A program made the translations under genes and the position numbers. A stretch of DNA of 64,000 nt from positions 3,048,501 to 3,112,500 of the forward strand of contig NZ_CP026362.1 in the NCBI RefSeq assembly GCF_004116955.1. Direction: 5' to 3'. The stretch comes from Bacillus vallismortis. Its GTDB lineage: Bacteria > Bacillota > Bacilli > Bacillales > Bacillaceae. The notes beneath the pieces are model-generated. The model was not told where the DNA came from, ran no database searches, and saw only the letters and a program-made list of their open reading frames with translations. Positions 26,626 to 34,049 of the stretch are shown in pieces. Every line of letters begins with the position of its first letter. The first letter of the stretch is position 1.

Positions 26626-27399
26626 TTATGTTGACTTCTGTGCTGAAATAGCGGCCACTTCAATGCCTGCCACTTTGAGTTCTTTTCTGATTTTTTGCGC
26701 AAAGGTCAGCGCGTGTGCTCCATCTCCGTGGATGCAAACGGTATCTGCTTTTAAGGACACATCATGGCCTTGCTGAGATTTAACCGCCCCTTCTTTCACC
26801 ATTTTGATCACTTGGGTGACGGCGGCATCATCGCTTTCAATGAGTGCGTCCTGTTGGGAGCGCGGTGTCAGTGTGCCGTCGGCTTGGTATGTTCTATCGG
26901 CGAACACTTCATTTGCCGTCTGAAGTCCGATCCGTTCACCCGCTTTGACGAGCTCGCTCCCAGCAAGACCGAAAAGCACTAGGCCGGGATCAACCTTATA
27001 GACAGCTTTCGCAATGGCGTCTGACAGCTTTTGATCGACAGCCGCCATATTGTATAAAGCGCCATGCGGTTTGACGTGCTGCATGTGAAGTCCTTCTGCT
27101 TTTAAAAAACCCGAGAGCGCGCCAATTTGATAGACGACGAGATCGTACGCTTCCTCAGGTGAAATCGCCATATTGCGGCGGCCAAAGCCCAGTAAATCCG
27201 GCAAACCCGGATGCGCGCCGATTTTCACACCGTTTTCTGCGGCGAGCGCAACGGTTTTCCGCATGACACCGGGATCTCCTGCATGAAATCCGCATGCGAT
27301 GTTCGCAGATGTGACATACTCTAAAATATCTTGATCAAGGCCTATCCTGTAGGCTCCGAAGCTTTCTCCTAAATCACAGTTCAAATCAACTTGAAACAC
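26626..27399 (-). CDS. ycsF: YcsF / PxpA, 5-oxoprolinase LamB/YcsF subunit
   Basis: 257 residues, LamB/YcsF family. The N-terminal [17 protein letters not shown] and the [16 protein letters not shown] block, with further VKPHGALYN, are the conserved motifs. PxpA with PxpB and PxpC forms the ATP-dependent 5-oxoprolinase. It is the first gene of the operon, behind a SigA promoter and a dyad that may bind KipR. The operon is known to be induced by limited nitrogen. Confidence 0.94.
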   Translation of the reverse strand: MFQVDLNCDLGESFGAYRIGLDQDILEYVTSANIACGFHAGDPGVMRKTVALAAENGVKIGAHPGLPDLLGFGRRNMAISPEEAYDLVVYQIGALSGFLKAEGLHMQHVKPHGALYNMAAVDQKLSDAIAKAVYKVDPGLVLFGLAGSELVKAGERIGLQTANEVFADRTYQADGTLTPRSQQDALIESDDAAVTQVIKMVKEGAVKSQQGHDVSLKADTVCIHGDGAHALTFAQKIRKELKVAGIEVAAISAQKST

Positions 27400-27444
27400 A
27401 GAATCCCTCCTGCCAAAGCAAATGATTTGCTTGATGTATTTATT

Positions 27445-27461
27445 GTTCCGAAATTCGGAAC
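27445..27461. promoter_or_regulatory. Palindrome, candidate KipR operator
   Basis: GTTCCGAAaTTCGGAAC is a perfect 17-base dyad located downstream of the -10 box and about 50 bases ahead of ycsF. A half-copy (ATTCCGAA) follows at 27466-27473. IclR proteins such as KipR bind dyads of this length. Confidence 0.5.
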
Positions 27462-27490
27462 GACTATTCCGAATTTTTGAACTTTGCTTT

Positions 27491-27519
27491 ATTATAATTC
27501 AAACCTCTCAGTTTGTGAA
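27491..27519 (-). promoter_or_regulatory. SigA promoter of the ycsF-kipR operon
   Basis: TTCACA (27519-27514), exactly 17 bases, TATAAT (27496-27491). Confidence 0.65.
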
Positions 27520-27573
27520 ATACTTTTGTTAGAAAACCTACCATGGACCCAGAAGAAAACCTGCCAAACTAAA

Positions 27574-27603
27574 AAAGAGCCCATCTTAGGACTCTTTTTT
27601 TTA
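27574..27603 (-). terminator. Terminator of ycsE
   Basis: AAAGAGTCCT / GGGCTCTTT stem with T-runs on both sides, touching the ycsE stop codon. Confidence 0.8.
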
Positions 27604-28350
27604 TAAAACCCAATGGCGAATCGCTTTCGCGACACCATCCTCAATATTTGTCTCCGTAACCCAATCCGCCGTTTCTTTCACAATGTCTTGCGCATTTCCC
27701 ATCGCGACACCCAGACCCGCTTCTTTAATCATGGCGATGTCATTGAGGCTGTCACCCATCGCCATCACATTCTCCATCGTAAAGCCGAGTTTTTCAGAAA
27801 CCTTCGCAAGAGCTGCGGCTTTGTTGATGCCAAGCGCGTTGACCTCAATGTTTGTCGGGCTTGAATTGGTGATTTCAAGCTCTTTGTTTTTTCTCAGCTC
27901 CTCCAGCACTTCGTTTCGGATGTCGTCATCCTCAATGTCAAAGCCGAATTTGAGCCATTCGTGATCCGTAATGTTTTCCGGAAACTCGCCTCTCCATACT
28001 TTATTTACAGTAGAAGCCCAGAAGTTCGTGTTGTGCTTGTTCCGCAAATCCCACATCATCTGAATATGATCTGTATGGAGCAGCTTACGTTCGACCAAGT
28101 TAAAATTCGAATCCCAAATTTCACTGCCGTTTGCCGTGATTAAAAAGGACGACAGCTTCAGCGATTCAGCCAGCTCCCGGCACGTCATCAGTGTCCGGCC
28201 CGTGCTGATCACCACGTACACGCCTTTATCCTCCGCTTCCCGAATGGCTTTACGGTTTTCATCCGAAATCAGCTGCTCGTCATTCAGCAGCGTTCCATCC
28301 ATATCAATTGCGATCAGCTTAATATCCACATTTTCTCTTTGAACAGACAT
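27601..28350 (-). CDS. ycsE: YcsE, HAD-superfamily phosphatase
   Basis: 249 residues, Cof-type HAD hydrolase (class IIB cap). Motif I is IAIDMDGTLLND (nucleophile Asp near residue 16), motif II is VISTGR, and motif IV is MGDSLNDIAM near residue 200. YcsE is one of the enzymes reported to dephosphorylate the riboflavin intermediate 5-amino-6-ribitylamino-uracil phosphate; HAD enzymes are promiscuous. The gene stands alone, divergent from a small hydrophilic gene. Confidence 0.92.
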   Translation of the reverse strand: MSVQRENVDIKLIAIDMDGTLLNDEQLISDENRKAIREAEDKGVYVVISTGRTLMTCRELAESLKLSSFLITANGSEIWDSNFNLVERKLLHTDHIQMMWDLRNKHNTNFWASTVNKVWRGEFPENITDHEWLKFGFDIEDDDIRNEVLEELRKNKELEITNSSPTNIEVNALGINKAAALAKVSEKLGFTMENVMAMGDSLNDIAMIKEAGLGVAMGNAQDIVKETADWVTETNIEDGVAKAIRHWVL

Positions 28351-28482
28351 ATATGTACCTCTCTTTATCTTTTAATTGTGCTTCTACCTATTCTAATACA
28401 TTATACCCAGCGGGACAAAAAAGCGATTTCACATGTTTGAGGCACGCGAATAAAAGGAAAACAAACGGTGAGGTGATGATAG

Positions 28483-28647
28483 ATGACAGAAAGAAAACAG
28501 CAAAATAAACCAAATGAAAATCCCGAACACAATGACTTAACCGATCCGATTCCAAACGAAGAGCTGAAGGAAAATATGGAGGATGAAAAACACAAACGGC
28601 AGCAAAGAGATGACTCACAAAGCGAACGGGATTACGATACAAAATAA
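28483..28647 (+). CDS. Small, very hydrophilic 54-residue protein
   Basis: An ATG with a GAGGTGAT site opens a 54-codon frame that ends 5 bases before a terminator. The product is almost only polar and charged residues (many Glu, Asp, Lys, Asn, Gln) with no hydrophobic core, so it is probably disordered. This composition recalls small acid-soluble spore proteins and stress hydrophilins, but I cannot assign it to either. The frame on the opposite strand lacks a ribosome site. Confidence 0.7.
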   Translation: MTERKQQNKPNENPEHNDLTDPIPNEELKENMEDEKHKRQQRDDSQSERDYDTK

Positions 28648-28651
28648 TTGA

Positions 28652-28683
28652 ACCCCTCACAATTCGTTGTGAAGGGTTTTTTC
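28652..28683. terminator. Terminator between the small gene and ycsD
   Basis: ACCCCTCACAA / TTGTGAAGGGT stem followed by six T on the plus strand and A/T-rich sequence on the other. It serves both convergent genes. Confidence 0.8.
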
Positions 28684-29074
28684 ACTTTTCGATATAGATG
28701 CCGATTTCAGCTTCAGCAACAGGCTGTCCGCTCACTGACGCCTTGGCATGTCCGAACACAAACCCGCGCCGGTTGCGCGTAACCTCAAACGCAAGTTCAA
28801 GCCGGTCACCAGGCATGGCCGCACCGAGCTTTTCCGCTTTCTTCACGGAAGACAATAAGCCCAAGCTGTTCTCACCTGTAATCCCTGTAAAAGCCGCGGT
28901 TTGCGCAAGTGCTTCAATCACAAGTGAAAACGGCATTTCTATTTGCGTGTCAGTGATAAACCAATCGTTTTCACTAATCAGCTTATACGCTTCCGCATAT
29001 TTGCTTGGCTCGCTTTTCGTCACGCGATCAATGAACAAAAACGGATAGCGGTGAGGCAAAGATAATGGGTTCAT
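28682..29074 (-). CDS. ycsD: YcsD, FabZ-like hotdog-fold dehydratase
   Basis: 130 residues, single hotdog domain. The start LPHRYPFLFIDRV is the FabZ block with the catalytic His; the second block (IEALAQTAAF) carries the Glu/Gln helix. It would dehydrate 3-hydroxyacyl thioesters, but it lacks the rest of a fatty-acid cluster here, so its substrate is open. The left edge of the accessory block begins right behind its start. Confidence 0.88.
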   Translation of the reverse strand: MNPLSLPHRYPFLFIDRVTKSEPSKYAEAYKLISENDWFITDTQIEMPFSLVIEALAQTAAFTGITGENSLGLLSSVKKAEKLGAAMPGDRLELAFEVTRNRRGFVFGHAKASVSGQPVAEAEIGIYIEK

Positions 29075-29130
29075 ATGATCTCTCCTTTTTTGACTATTAT
29101 ATATCAGCCTACAGCTGAACGATAGGATAT

Positions 29131-29226
29131 ATGGAAAAAAACGAAAAAGGAGACTGTTATGCCCAAAAACAGCTATCTAAGCTCATTCCCTATAACGAGT
29201 ATCATCTTCCACTAAAAGAGATTTAG
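29131..29226 (+). CDS. Doubtful 31-codon open frame behind ycsD
   Basis: ATG to TAG, 31 residues, mixed charge with a PYNEYHLPLKE tail. The ribosome site (AGGATAT) is weak. A second frame starting at 29159 has a better AAAGGAG site but only 18 codons. It may be a fragment of a lost gene at the edge of the accessory block. Confidence 0.2.
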   Translation: MEKNEKGDCYAQKQLSKLIPYNEYHLPLKEI

Positions 29227-29713
29227 TTTTTCATTATTTCTATGCGGGACCCCATATATGAATCATTAATCCGTAGAACAAAACAAGATTTCGTCAGAAT
29301 CGCCTTCAGTTGGTTCCCCTAAGCAGCAAACAATAAAACCAATAATTTGGCTTTACTCATCTGGTAAAGATCAGTTGTTTATAGAATGATGAAATAAGCG
29401 ATAAGAACAGCACTTCTTTTAAAGAGCTGTTCTTAACCAAATTGCAGTTCATAACATTTTGTATTTTCCATAATATGTGATATATTCAATATATTACATA
29501 TGTCTATTTAAGGAGGGATATCTAAAATTTAGAGTTCAACTAATTAAGTGAGTTTGGAATAACAATATCGCATATAAGTATTGTTTTTAGTTAGAATTTT
29601 TTTCTAGATTAACAGTTTTAAGATTTCGTTCATTGGTCTTAACAATTTTTTTCTTCGAAATATACATTAATGTCATGTTTTTGAGTTGTAATTTGATGAT
29701 TTCTTCATGTTCT
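29227..29713. other. AT-rich non-coding left part of the accessory block
   Basis: About 490 bases without a gene. An AAGAACAGC / GCTGTTCTT hairpin lies at 29402-29437. At 29480-29494 is an operator-like dyad, and at 29508-29517 a strong TAAGGAGGGA ribosome site follows, yet no start codon or frame comes after it. This looks like the regulatory leader of a gene whose body has been deleted. Confidence 0.45.
29480..29494. promoter_or_regulatory. AT-rich dyad, operator copy 1 of the accessory block
   Basis: ATATATTcAATATAT is a perfect 15-base dyad and is followed directly by TACA. The same core recurs upstream of the formyltransferase operon, and its right half with TACA recurs before the YbaK-like gene, so one regulator, presumably the GntR protein encoded between them, may bind all three. 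Confidence 0.45.
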
Positions 29714-30019
29714 TTAAAAAAAGTAAATTTTAAACGCAAAGCATGGATGCATACGTAGATTTTTAATAATAGAAGTTAAATCTTTATTATTAGCTAAATT
29801 AACGATAATGTATGAAATTCCTGAGCCATTCGTTTCTAAAATTTGCAAGGCCTCTCTCACGGGAGTTCGACTAACCCCTAAAGTTTCAGCTAATTCGTCA
29901 TCATTAATTCTTTCACCTGAACGCAGATTCCCTTCAACAATCCATTTTTGTAATTGATTAAAAACTATATCTTTGGCTGAAATTCTCGTTTTTTGTTTAG
30001 AATTTTTCGGTACTGGCAT
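29714..30019 (-). pseudogene. GntR-family regulator, truncated after the DNA-binding domain
   Basis: The first ~65 residues are an intact GntR winged helix, with LRSGERINDDELAETLGVSRTPVREALQILE being the standard FadR/FCD-type signature. The FCD ligand domain (normally about 130 more residues) is missing: the frame ends after a further ~35 residues that do not look like an FCD domain. An internal deletion is the simplest explanation. The start at 30019 has AGAAAGG 9 bases ahead. It is divergent from the formyltransferase operon, as expected of a local regulator. A shortened protein could still bind DNA without sensing a ligand. Confidence 0.65.
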
Positions 30020-30053
30020 TACATACAACCTTTCTATTTTCTTAGCTTTACTA

Positions 30054-30068
30054 ATATATTGAATATAG
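30054..30068. promoter_or_regulatory. AT-rich dyad, operator copy 2 of the accessory block
   Basis: ATATATTGAATATAG matches the reverse complement of copy 1 at 14 of 15 bases. It lies between the divergent GntR gene and the formyltransferase gene, 20 bases ahead of the latter's start, where a bound protein would block initiation. Confidence 0.5.
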
Positions 30069-30088
30069 GATATTTAGGAGTGAGAAGC

Positions 30089-30931
30089 ATGACAGACAGA
30101 GAAGTTAAGAGAGCTTTTTTTCTAATAACTGAAAATAGGTTTCATACTACATACCTAATTGATAAGTGGATGAAGGCTTTTGGATCTGAAAATGATTTTA
30201 AAGGAATTATGATTCGCGGCAATAAAAATGAAGTATCTCTTAAGGACAAGCTTTCAACCTTACCGAGCCTAACTATAGGTGATTTAGAAGAAATTTATGG
30301 GGAACTTAGTAATGCAGAGAAAGAAATGATCATGACTTACGGTGTTCCTAAAAATCACTTGCATTATGATAATAATGTCATATTAGCAGGAGAAGATTTG
30401 AACAGTAAAGAGACGAAAAACTGGCTTGAAAGTGTCGTGAGGCAATTTGATAAAGTTGTTTTTTTCATCTTTTTAGACGTAATGTTAGAAGATTGGTGGA
30501 TTGAACTGACTAAAGGACAAATTATTAACGCTCATTCTGCTGTCTTACCCTTTGCCAGGGGAATGAATGCAATCGAGTCTATGGCATACAAAGGAGATAT
30601 AGAGGAATTTAAAAAATCAGTGGGGGCTTCTGTACATTTTATCGATAATGGTATAGACACTGGTCCAATATTAATAGCAACTAGGATAACTAATCCATTC
30701 TTATATAGATCATTGGGTGATTTAAAAGGAGCCTGTTACCAGCTTGCTTTTGATTTATTAATACATCAAGCTTCAAAGATACATAGATTTAAGGAGAAAG
30801 AATTTGTAGGTATCAGCCCAGACAAGAGTATGATTGGGCCAGTTTTCTATTCTAAACATTTTTCAAATGAAATTCGTAAAATTGCAGAATTTAATTACTT
30901 AAATATGAAGAAAGAGGTGACTACAGTTTGA
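30089..30931 (+). CDS. Formyltransferase-family enzyme of the Dap-like operon
   Basis: 280 residues. The C-terminal two thirds has the formyl_trans_N (GART/Fmt) signature: INAHSAVLPFARG followed by SVHFIDNGIDTGPIL. The catalytic set Asn147, His149 and Asp190 is complete, so 10-formyl-tetrahydrofolate-dependent formyl transfer to an amine is likely. The first ~100 residues are unlike methionyl-tRNA formyltransferase, and there is no Fmt C-terminal domain, so initiator tRNA is not the substrate. The start at 30089 has TAGGAG 8 bases ahead; the longer frame crosses the operator. Its stop overlaps the start of the next gene by four bases. In this context the acceptor is probably L-2,3-diaminopropionate or a precursor (inference). 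Confidence 0.75.
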   Translation: MTDREVKRAFFLITENRFHTTYLIDKWMKAFGSENDFKGIMIRGNKNEVSLKDKLSTLPSLTIGDLEEIYGELSNAEKEMIMTYGVPKNHLHYDNNVILAGEDLNSKETKNWLESVVRQFDKVVFFIFLDVMLEDWWIELTKGQIINAHSAVLPFARGMNAIESMAYKGDIEEFKKSVGASVHFIDNGIDTGPILIATRITNPFLYRSLGDLKGACYQLAFDLLIHQASKIHRFKEKEFVGISPDKSMIGPVFYSKHFSNEIRKIAEFNYLNMKKEVTTV

Positions 30932-31923
30932 TCTACGATAACGTTTTAGAACTTATCGGCAATACACCTATTGTTAAGTTAAATAATCTTGTTCCAAGCG
31001 GGAAGTCAGAGTTATATGCAAAACTGGAAGGGTTCAATCCAGGCGGAAGCTCTAAAGACCGTGTTGCAAGAAATCTCATAGAGGTTGCAGAAAAAGACGG
31101 AAAGCTAAAAAAAGGCGGAACAATTGTTGAATCCTCTTCGGGCAATTTGGCGATAGGTTTATCTATGGTTGCTAAAAGAAAAGGTTATAAAATGATTTGT
31201 ATTGTAGATCCCAAAATAAGTGAAGTTAATTTAAGTTTAATTAAAGGTTTTGGAGCTCAGGTTTATATGGTTGACCATGCTGATAAAGATGGAAACTATC
31301 TGAAAGAACGGTTAAGAAAGGCGGAAGAACTTTCAAAGACACTTCCAAACTGTTTTTGGCCTAATCAGTATAATAATTCCGCAAATCCAGGGGCCTATAT
31401 AGAAAGCTTAGCGGGTGAAATATATGATGATTTTAAAGGCGACCTTGATTGGATTGTTTGCCCTGTAGGAACAGCTGGGCTAATAACTGGTTTAACTAAG
31501 GGACTTAAACGTCTGATTCCTCGAGTAAAAACACTCGCAGTAGATGCTAAAGGTTCTGTTATTTTTGGTGGCCCTTCTGGTAAAAGACATTTAATAGGTA
31601 TGGGAAATGCAATTGTACCTGGTAATTTAGAACCTCAATTATATGATGAAGTCGTTCACGTTGGAGATGAGGAAGCATTTTATATGACAAGGCAGCTCGC
31701 ATTAGAAGAAGGATTGCTAGTCGGCGGTTCTTCTGGGGCATCGGTTTTTGCAGCTACGAATCTGATTCAGAAATTAAAAGAAAAAGTTAAAATTTTAACC
31801 TTATTACCTGATCGAGGAGATAGGTATTTCAATACAATATTTTCTGATCAATGGATTCAGAATAAAAACATGGACTTGGATGTTATTAAATTTGGTCAAA
31901 AAACCAAACTATATAATTATTAG
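30928..31923 (+). CDS. SbnA-like PLP enzyme, N-(2-amino-2-carboxyethyl)-L-glutamate synthase
   Basis: 331 residues, fold type II PLP enzyme of the cysteine synthase group. The cofactor lysine is Lys43 in PGGSSKDR, and the phosphate loop reads SSSGNLA (about 69-75). Segments VDPKIS..NL, VDAKGSVIFG and LLPDRGDRY..SD.W match Staphylococcus SbnA, which joins O-phosphoserine and glutamate and loses phosphate. Ordinary cysteine synthases have TSGNTG and lack these blocks. The start is TTG at 30928, overlapping the upstream stop as TTGA, with AAAGAGGTGA ahead. It is followed 14 bases later by an SbnB homologue, as in staphyloferrin B and zwittermicin-type clusters. Confidence 0.85.
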   Translation: MIYDNVLELIGNTPIVKLNNLVPSGKSELYAKLEGFNPGGSSKDRVARNLIEVAEKDGKLKKGGTIVESSSGNLAIGLSMVAKRKGYKMICIVDPKISEVNLSLIKGFGAQVYMVDHADKDGNYLKERLRKAEELSKTLPNCFWPNQYNNSANPGAYIESLAGEIYDDFKGDLDWIVCPVGTAGLITGLTKGLKRLIPRVKTLAVDAKGSVIFGGPSGKRHLIGMGNAIVPGNLEPQLYDEVVHVGDEEAFYMTRQLALEEGLLVGGSSGASVFAATNLIQKLKEKVKILTLLPDRGDRYFNTIFSDQWIQNKNMDLDVIKFGQKTKLYNY

Positions 31924-31936
31924 GGAGGAATGTAGT

Positions 31937-32977
31937 TTGTTAACAAACATTAAAGCACCCGAAATAACCTATTTAAGTATGAGTGATGTTATTAAAGCTG
32001 AAGGAAACCAATCTGCATTGTATGTGGATTCTATTAAAGAAGCTCTCACTTTACATGCTGAAAGAAAGTTTGTACAACCTCTAAAACCATACCTAAGAGC
32101 TAATCAAAGTAAAGGACATATCGCTGACAGAATTATTGCTATGCCTGCACACCTGGATGAAATGAATATATCGGGTATAAAATGGGTCGGAAGCAAGAAT
32201 GATAATCCTTCTAAAAGAAAAATAAGCCGAGCTAGTGCAGTAGTTGTATTGAATGATCCTGAAACAAATTACCCTGTATCTATCATGGAAGGTAGCTTGA
32301 TAAGTGGAATGAGGACTGCAGCTGTTTCGGTTTTAGGAGCAAAACACCTTGCAAAAAAAAATTTCGCAGAAATGAGTTGTCTAGGTTGTGGTCAAATTGC
32401 TCAATTCCATGTCGAGTCATTTATTGATCATTTTAAAAACCTTAAAAAGATTAATTTATTTGATATTAACCAAGACTCAGCAAATTTATTAAAAGAAAAA
32501 ATTGATGAATATGTAAGGCATAAAGGAGACAACAGATTTATTGAAGTTAACGTATGTGAAAATTTAGAGAAAACAGTAAGGAATGGAGAAGTTATATTAA
32601 CTTGTACGGTTGCAGATACGCCATATATACCTTTTGAATGGATTTCAAAAGGAACATTCATTAGTAATGTTTCTATAATGGATTTTGAAAAAGAGACTTT
32701 CTTAAAAGCAGATAAAGTAGTAGTGGATGATTGGGACCAAGCTAATCGTGAAAAAAAGGTTATTAATCAACTCGTTTTAGAGGGAAAATTCTCTAAAGAA
32801 CAGTTACATGGAGAATTAGGGGAAATCATAACAGGTAGGATTCCCGGAAGAGAGAATGAAAACGAAATCATTATATTAAATCCTATGGGTATGGCTATTG
32901 AGGATATAGCTTGCGCGTACAAAATTTTCAAAAAAGCAAAAGAACTTGGAATAGGTAAAACTTTGAGTCTATATTAA
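31937..32977 (+). CDS. SbnB-like NAD-dependent dehydrogenase releasing L-2,3-diaminopropionate
   Basis: 346 residues, ornithine-cyclodeaminase/mu-crystallin fold. Long stretches agree with Staphylococcus SbnB, such as GSKNDNP.KR near residue 95, ASLIS-like SLISGMRTAAVSVL, the Rossmann loop GCGQIAQ, KADKVVVDDW.Q.NREKK and LNPMGMAIEDIA. SbnB oxidatively cleaves the SbnA product to L-Dap plus 2-oxoglutarate. The start TTG at 31937 follows GGGAGGAA; an in-frame ATG 19 codons upstream lies inside the SbnA-like gene and lacks a site. It is the last gene of the three-gene operon and is followed by a terminator. Confidence 0.87.
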   Translation: MLTNIKAPEITYLSMSDVIKAEGNQSALYVDSIKEALTLHAERKFVQPLKPYLRANQSKGHIADRIIAMPAHLDEMNISGIKWVGSKNDNPSKRKISRASAVVVLNDPETNYPVSIMEGSLISGMRTAAVSVLGAKHLAKKNFAEMSCLGCGQIAQFHVESFIDHFKNLKKINLFDINQDSANLLKEKIDEYVRHKGDNRFIEVNVCENLEKTVRNGEVILTCTVADTPYIPFEWISKGTFISNVSIMDFEKETFLKADKVVVDDWDQANREKKVINQLVLEGKFSKEQLHGELGEIITGRIPGRENENEIIILNPMGMAIEDIACAYKIFKKAKELGIGKTLSLY

Positions 32978-32983
32978 ATGGTA

Positions 32984-33018
32984 AGGGGGGCAGATTATTA
33001 TAGCTGCTCCCCTTTTAC
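32984..33018 (+). terminator. Terminator of the formyltransferase-sbnA/sbnB-like operon
   Basis: AAGGGGGGCAG / CTGCTCCCCTTTT stem around an AT-rich loop, 6 bases after the stop. Confidence 0.8.
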
Positions 33019-33024
33019 TCCGGC

Positions 33025-33230
33025 CTTACAATTCAATTATTTGTTATCCCCAACCTTTAAAAATGAACATAAGAATAATGAACAAGGTTCCTAATGCTTG
33101 ATACTAACCAAAAGGGATACCCAACTGTTAAACCTTTAATATTTCCATTAGATAATAAAGACATGTTCCAGCTATAGCCAAAAATACAAGTGTTGTAACC
33201 ATTAATAAATATCAATGAATCCTCTTCTTT
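33025..33230 (-). pseudogene. Remnant of a membrane-protein gene (C-terminal end)
   Basis: On the minus strand short pieces of a hydrophobic frame survive (MVTTLVFLAIAGTCLYYLM, then after a stop and shifts QALGTLFIILMFIFKGWG). They read like the last two membrane helices of a transporter. There is no start, and stops interrupt the frame. It may be the lost transporter or exporter of this block. The parent family cannot be told. Confidence 0.35.
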
Positions 33231-33235
33231 GTATG

Positions 33236-33247
33236 CAATATATTACA
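33236..33247. promoter_or_regulatory. AT-rich half-site, operator copy 3 of the accessory block
   Basis: CAATATATTACA is identical, over 12 bases, to the right half of copy 1 plus its flank (29487-29498). It lies 53 bases before the YbaK-like gene. Confidence 0.4.
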
Positions 33248-33300
33248 CAATAATATATAATATTCTCATAATTTAAACCATAAATCATAAGGAGGATCCA

Positions 33301-33777
33301 ATGAACAAACTACCAGCACACCTATTTTTAGATGATTTAAAACTTGAGTATACTTCTATGAGTTTTTCAACTTCAACTGAAAAAGGGGCAGCTAATGTTG
33401 CTAAAGAATTGAATTTTAATGAAAGACAAATGGTCAAGACATTAATCTTTGAAACAGGCCAAAGTGAAAAAATTTTAGTAATGGTCGGAGGAGATCAAAA
33501 TATTAAGTCAGGGAAATTGAAAAAAGCCGTAGGTTCAAAAAATATAAAAATGGCTTCGCCTGCTACTGTAAAAGAACTTACAGGTTACCAAATCGGATCA
33601 ATCCCTCCATTTGGGTGGCAACCTACTCATTTTCGTTCATTTATAGACCGTACCCTAATGAAAGAAGATACACTTGGAGTGGGAGCTGGTGTTTGGGGAA
33701 ATGAAATTATTATAACTCCCCAAAACTTAAAAAGGGCTTCTAAAGCCCAAGAAGTGGACATTGTTACAGAACAATAG
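33301..33777 (+). CDS. YbaK/ProX-type aminoacyl-tRNA deacylase
   Basis: 158 residues, a free-standing INS/YbaK editing domain. The conserved lysine is Lys46 in MVKTLIF, with GGDQNIKSGKLKK and the GVGAGVWGNEIIITP block near the C-terminus. Such proteins hydrolyse wrongly charged tRNAs (Cys-tRNA-Pro, Ala-tRNA-Pro and similar). AAGGAGG lies 7 bases ahead of the ATG. The gene has its own leader sharing an operator half-site with the Dap-like operon. It could clear tRNAs mischarged with L-Dap or a derivative, acting as self-protection; this is inference. It could also be an ordinary proofreader that happens to sit here. Confidence 0.82.
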   Translation: MNKLPAHLFLDDLKLEYTSMSFSTSTEKGAANVAKELNFNERQMVKTLIFETGQSEKILVMVGGDQNIKSGKLKKAVGSKNIKMASPATVKELTGYQIGSIPPFGWQPTHFRSFIDRTLMKEDTLGVGAGVWGNEIIITPQNLKRASKAQEVDIVTEQ

Positions 33778-33800
33778 AAATAATAAAATCGGCGTATATT

Positions 33801-33829
33801 GAGCCATTCTCAATGGCTCTTATTTATTT
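33801..33829 (+). terminator. Terminator of the YbaK-like gene
   Basis: GAGCCATT / AATGGCTC perfect stem around CTC, followed by TTATTTATTTC. Confidence 0.75.
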
Positions 33830-34049
33830 CGAGGATATCCAACTTAATGTGGTTTTGCCTAACATTTTATCAGGAGATGTTTTATAAGATCACTTTCTGA
33901 AGGATGATCAGAAAAACCAGTTATCATTCGATTTCCATCCTCCTATACCTAGCTGGGTGATACAGTAAAGTATAAAAATCGTTCTTTTCCTCTTTCGACA
34001 AGGCTTGCGCAGAAAGGACACGTCTTCATTTGATACTTCAGCCGTTAAT

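Noticed and set aside
33998..34004. TGTCGAA heptamer resembling a Spo0A box (minus strand)
   Set aside because: A 7-base match alone is expected by chance and no gene start is nearby.
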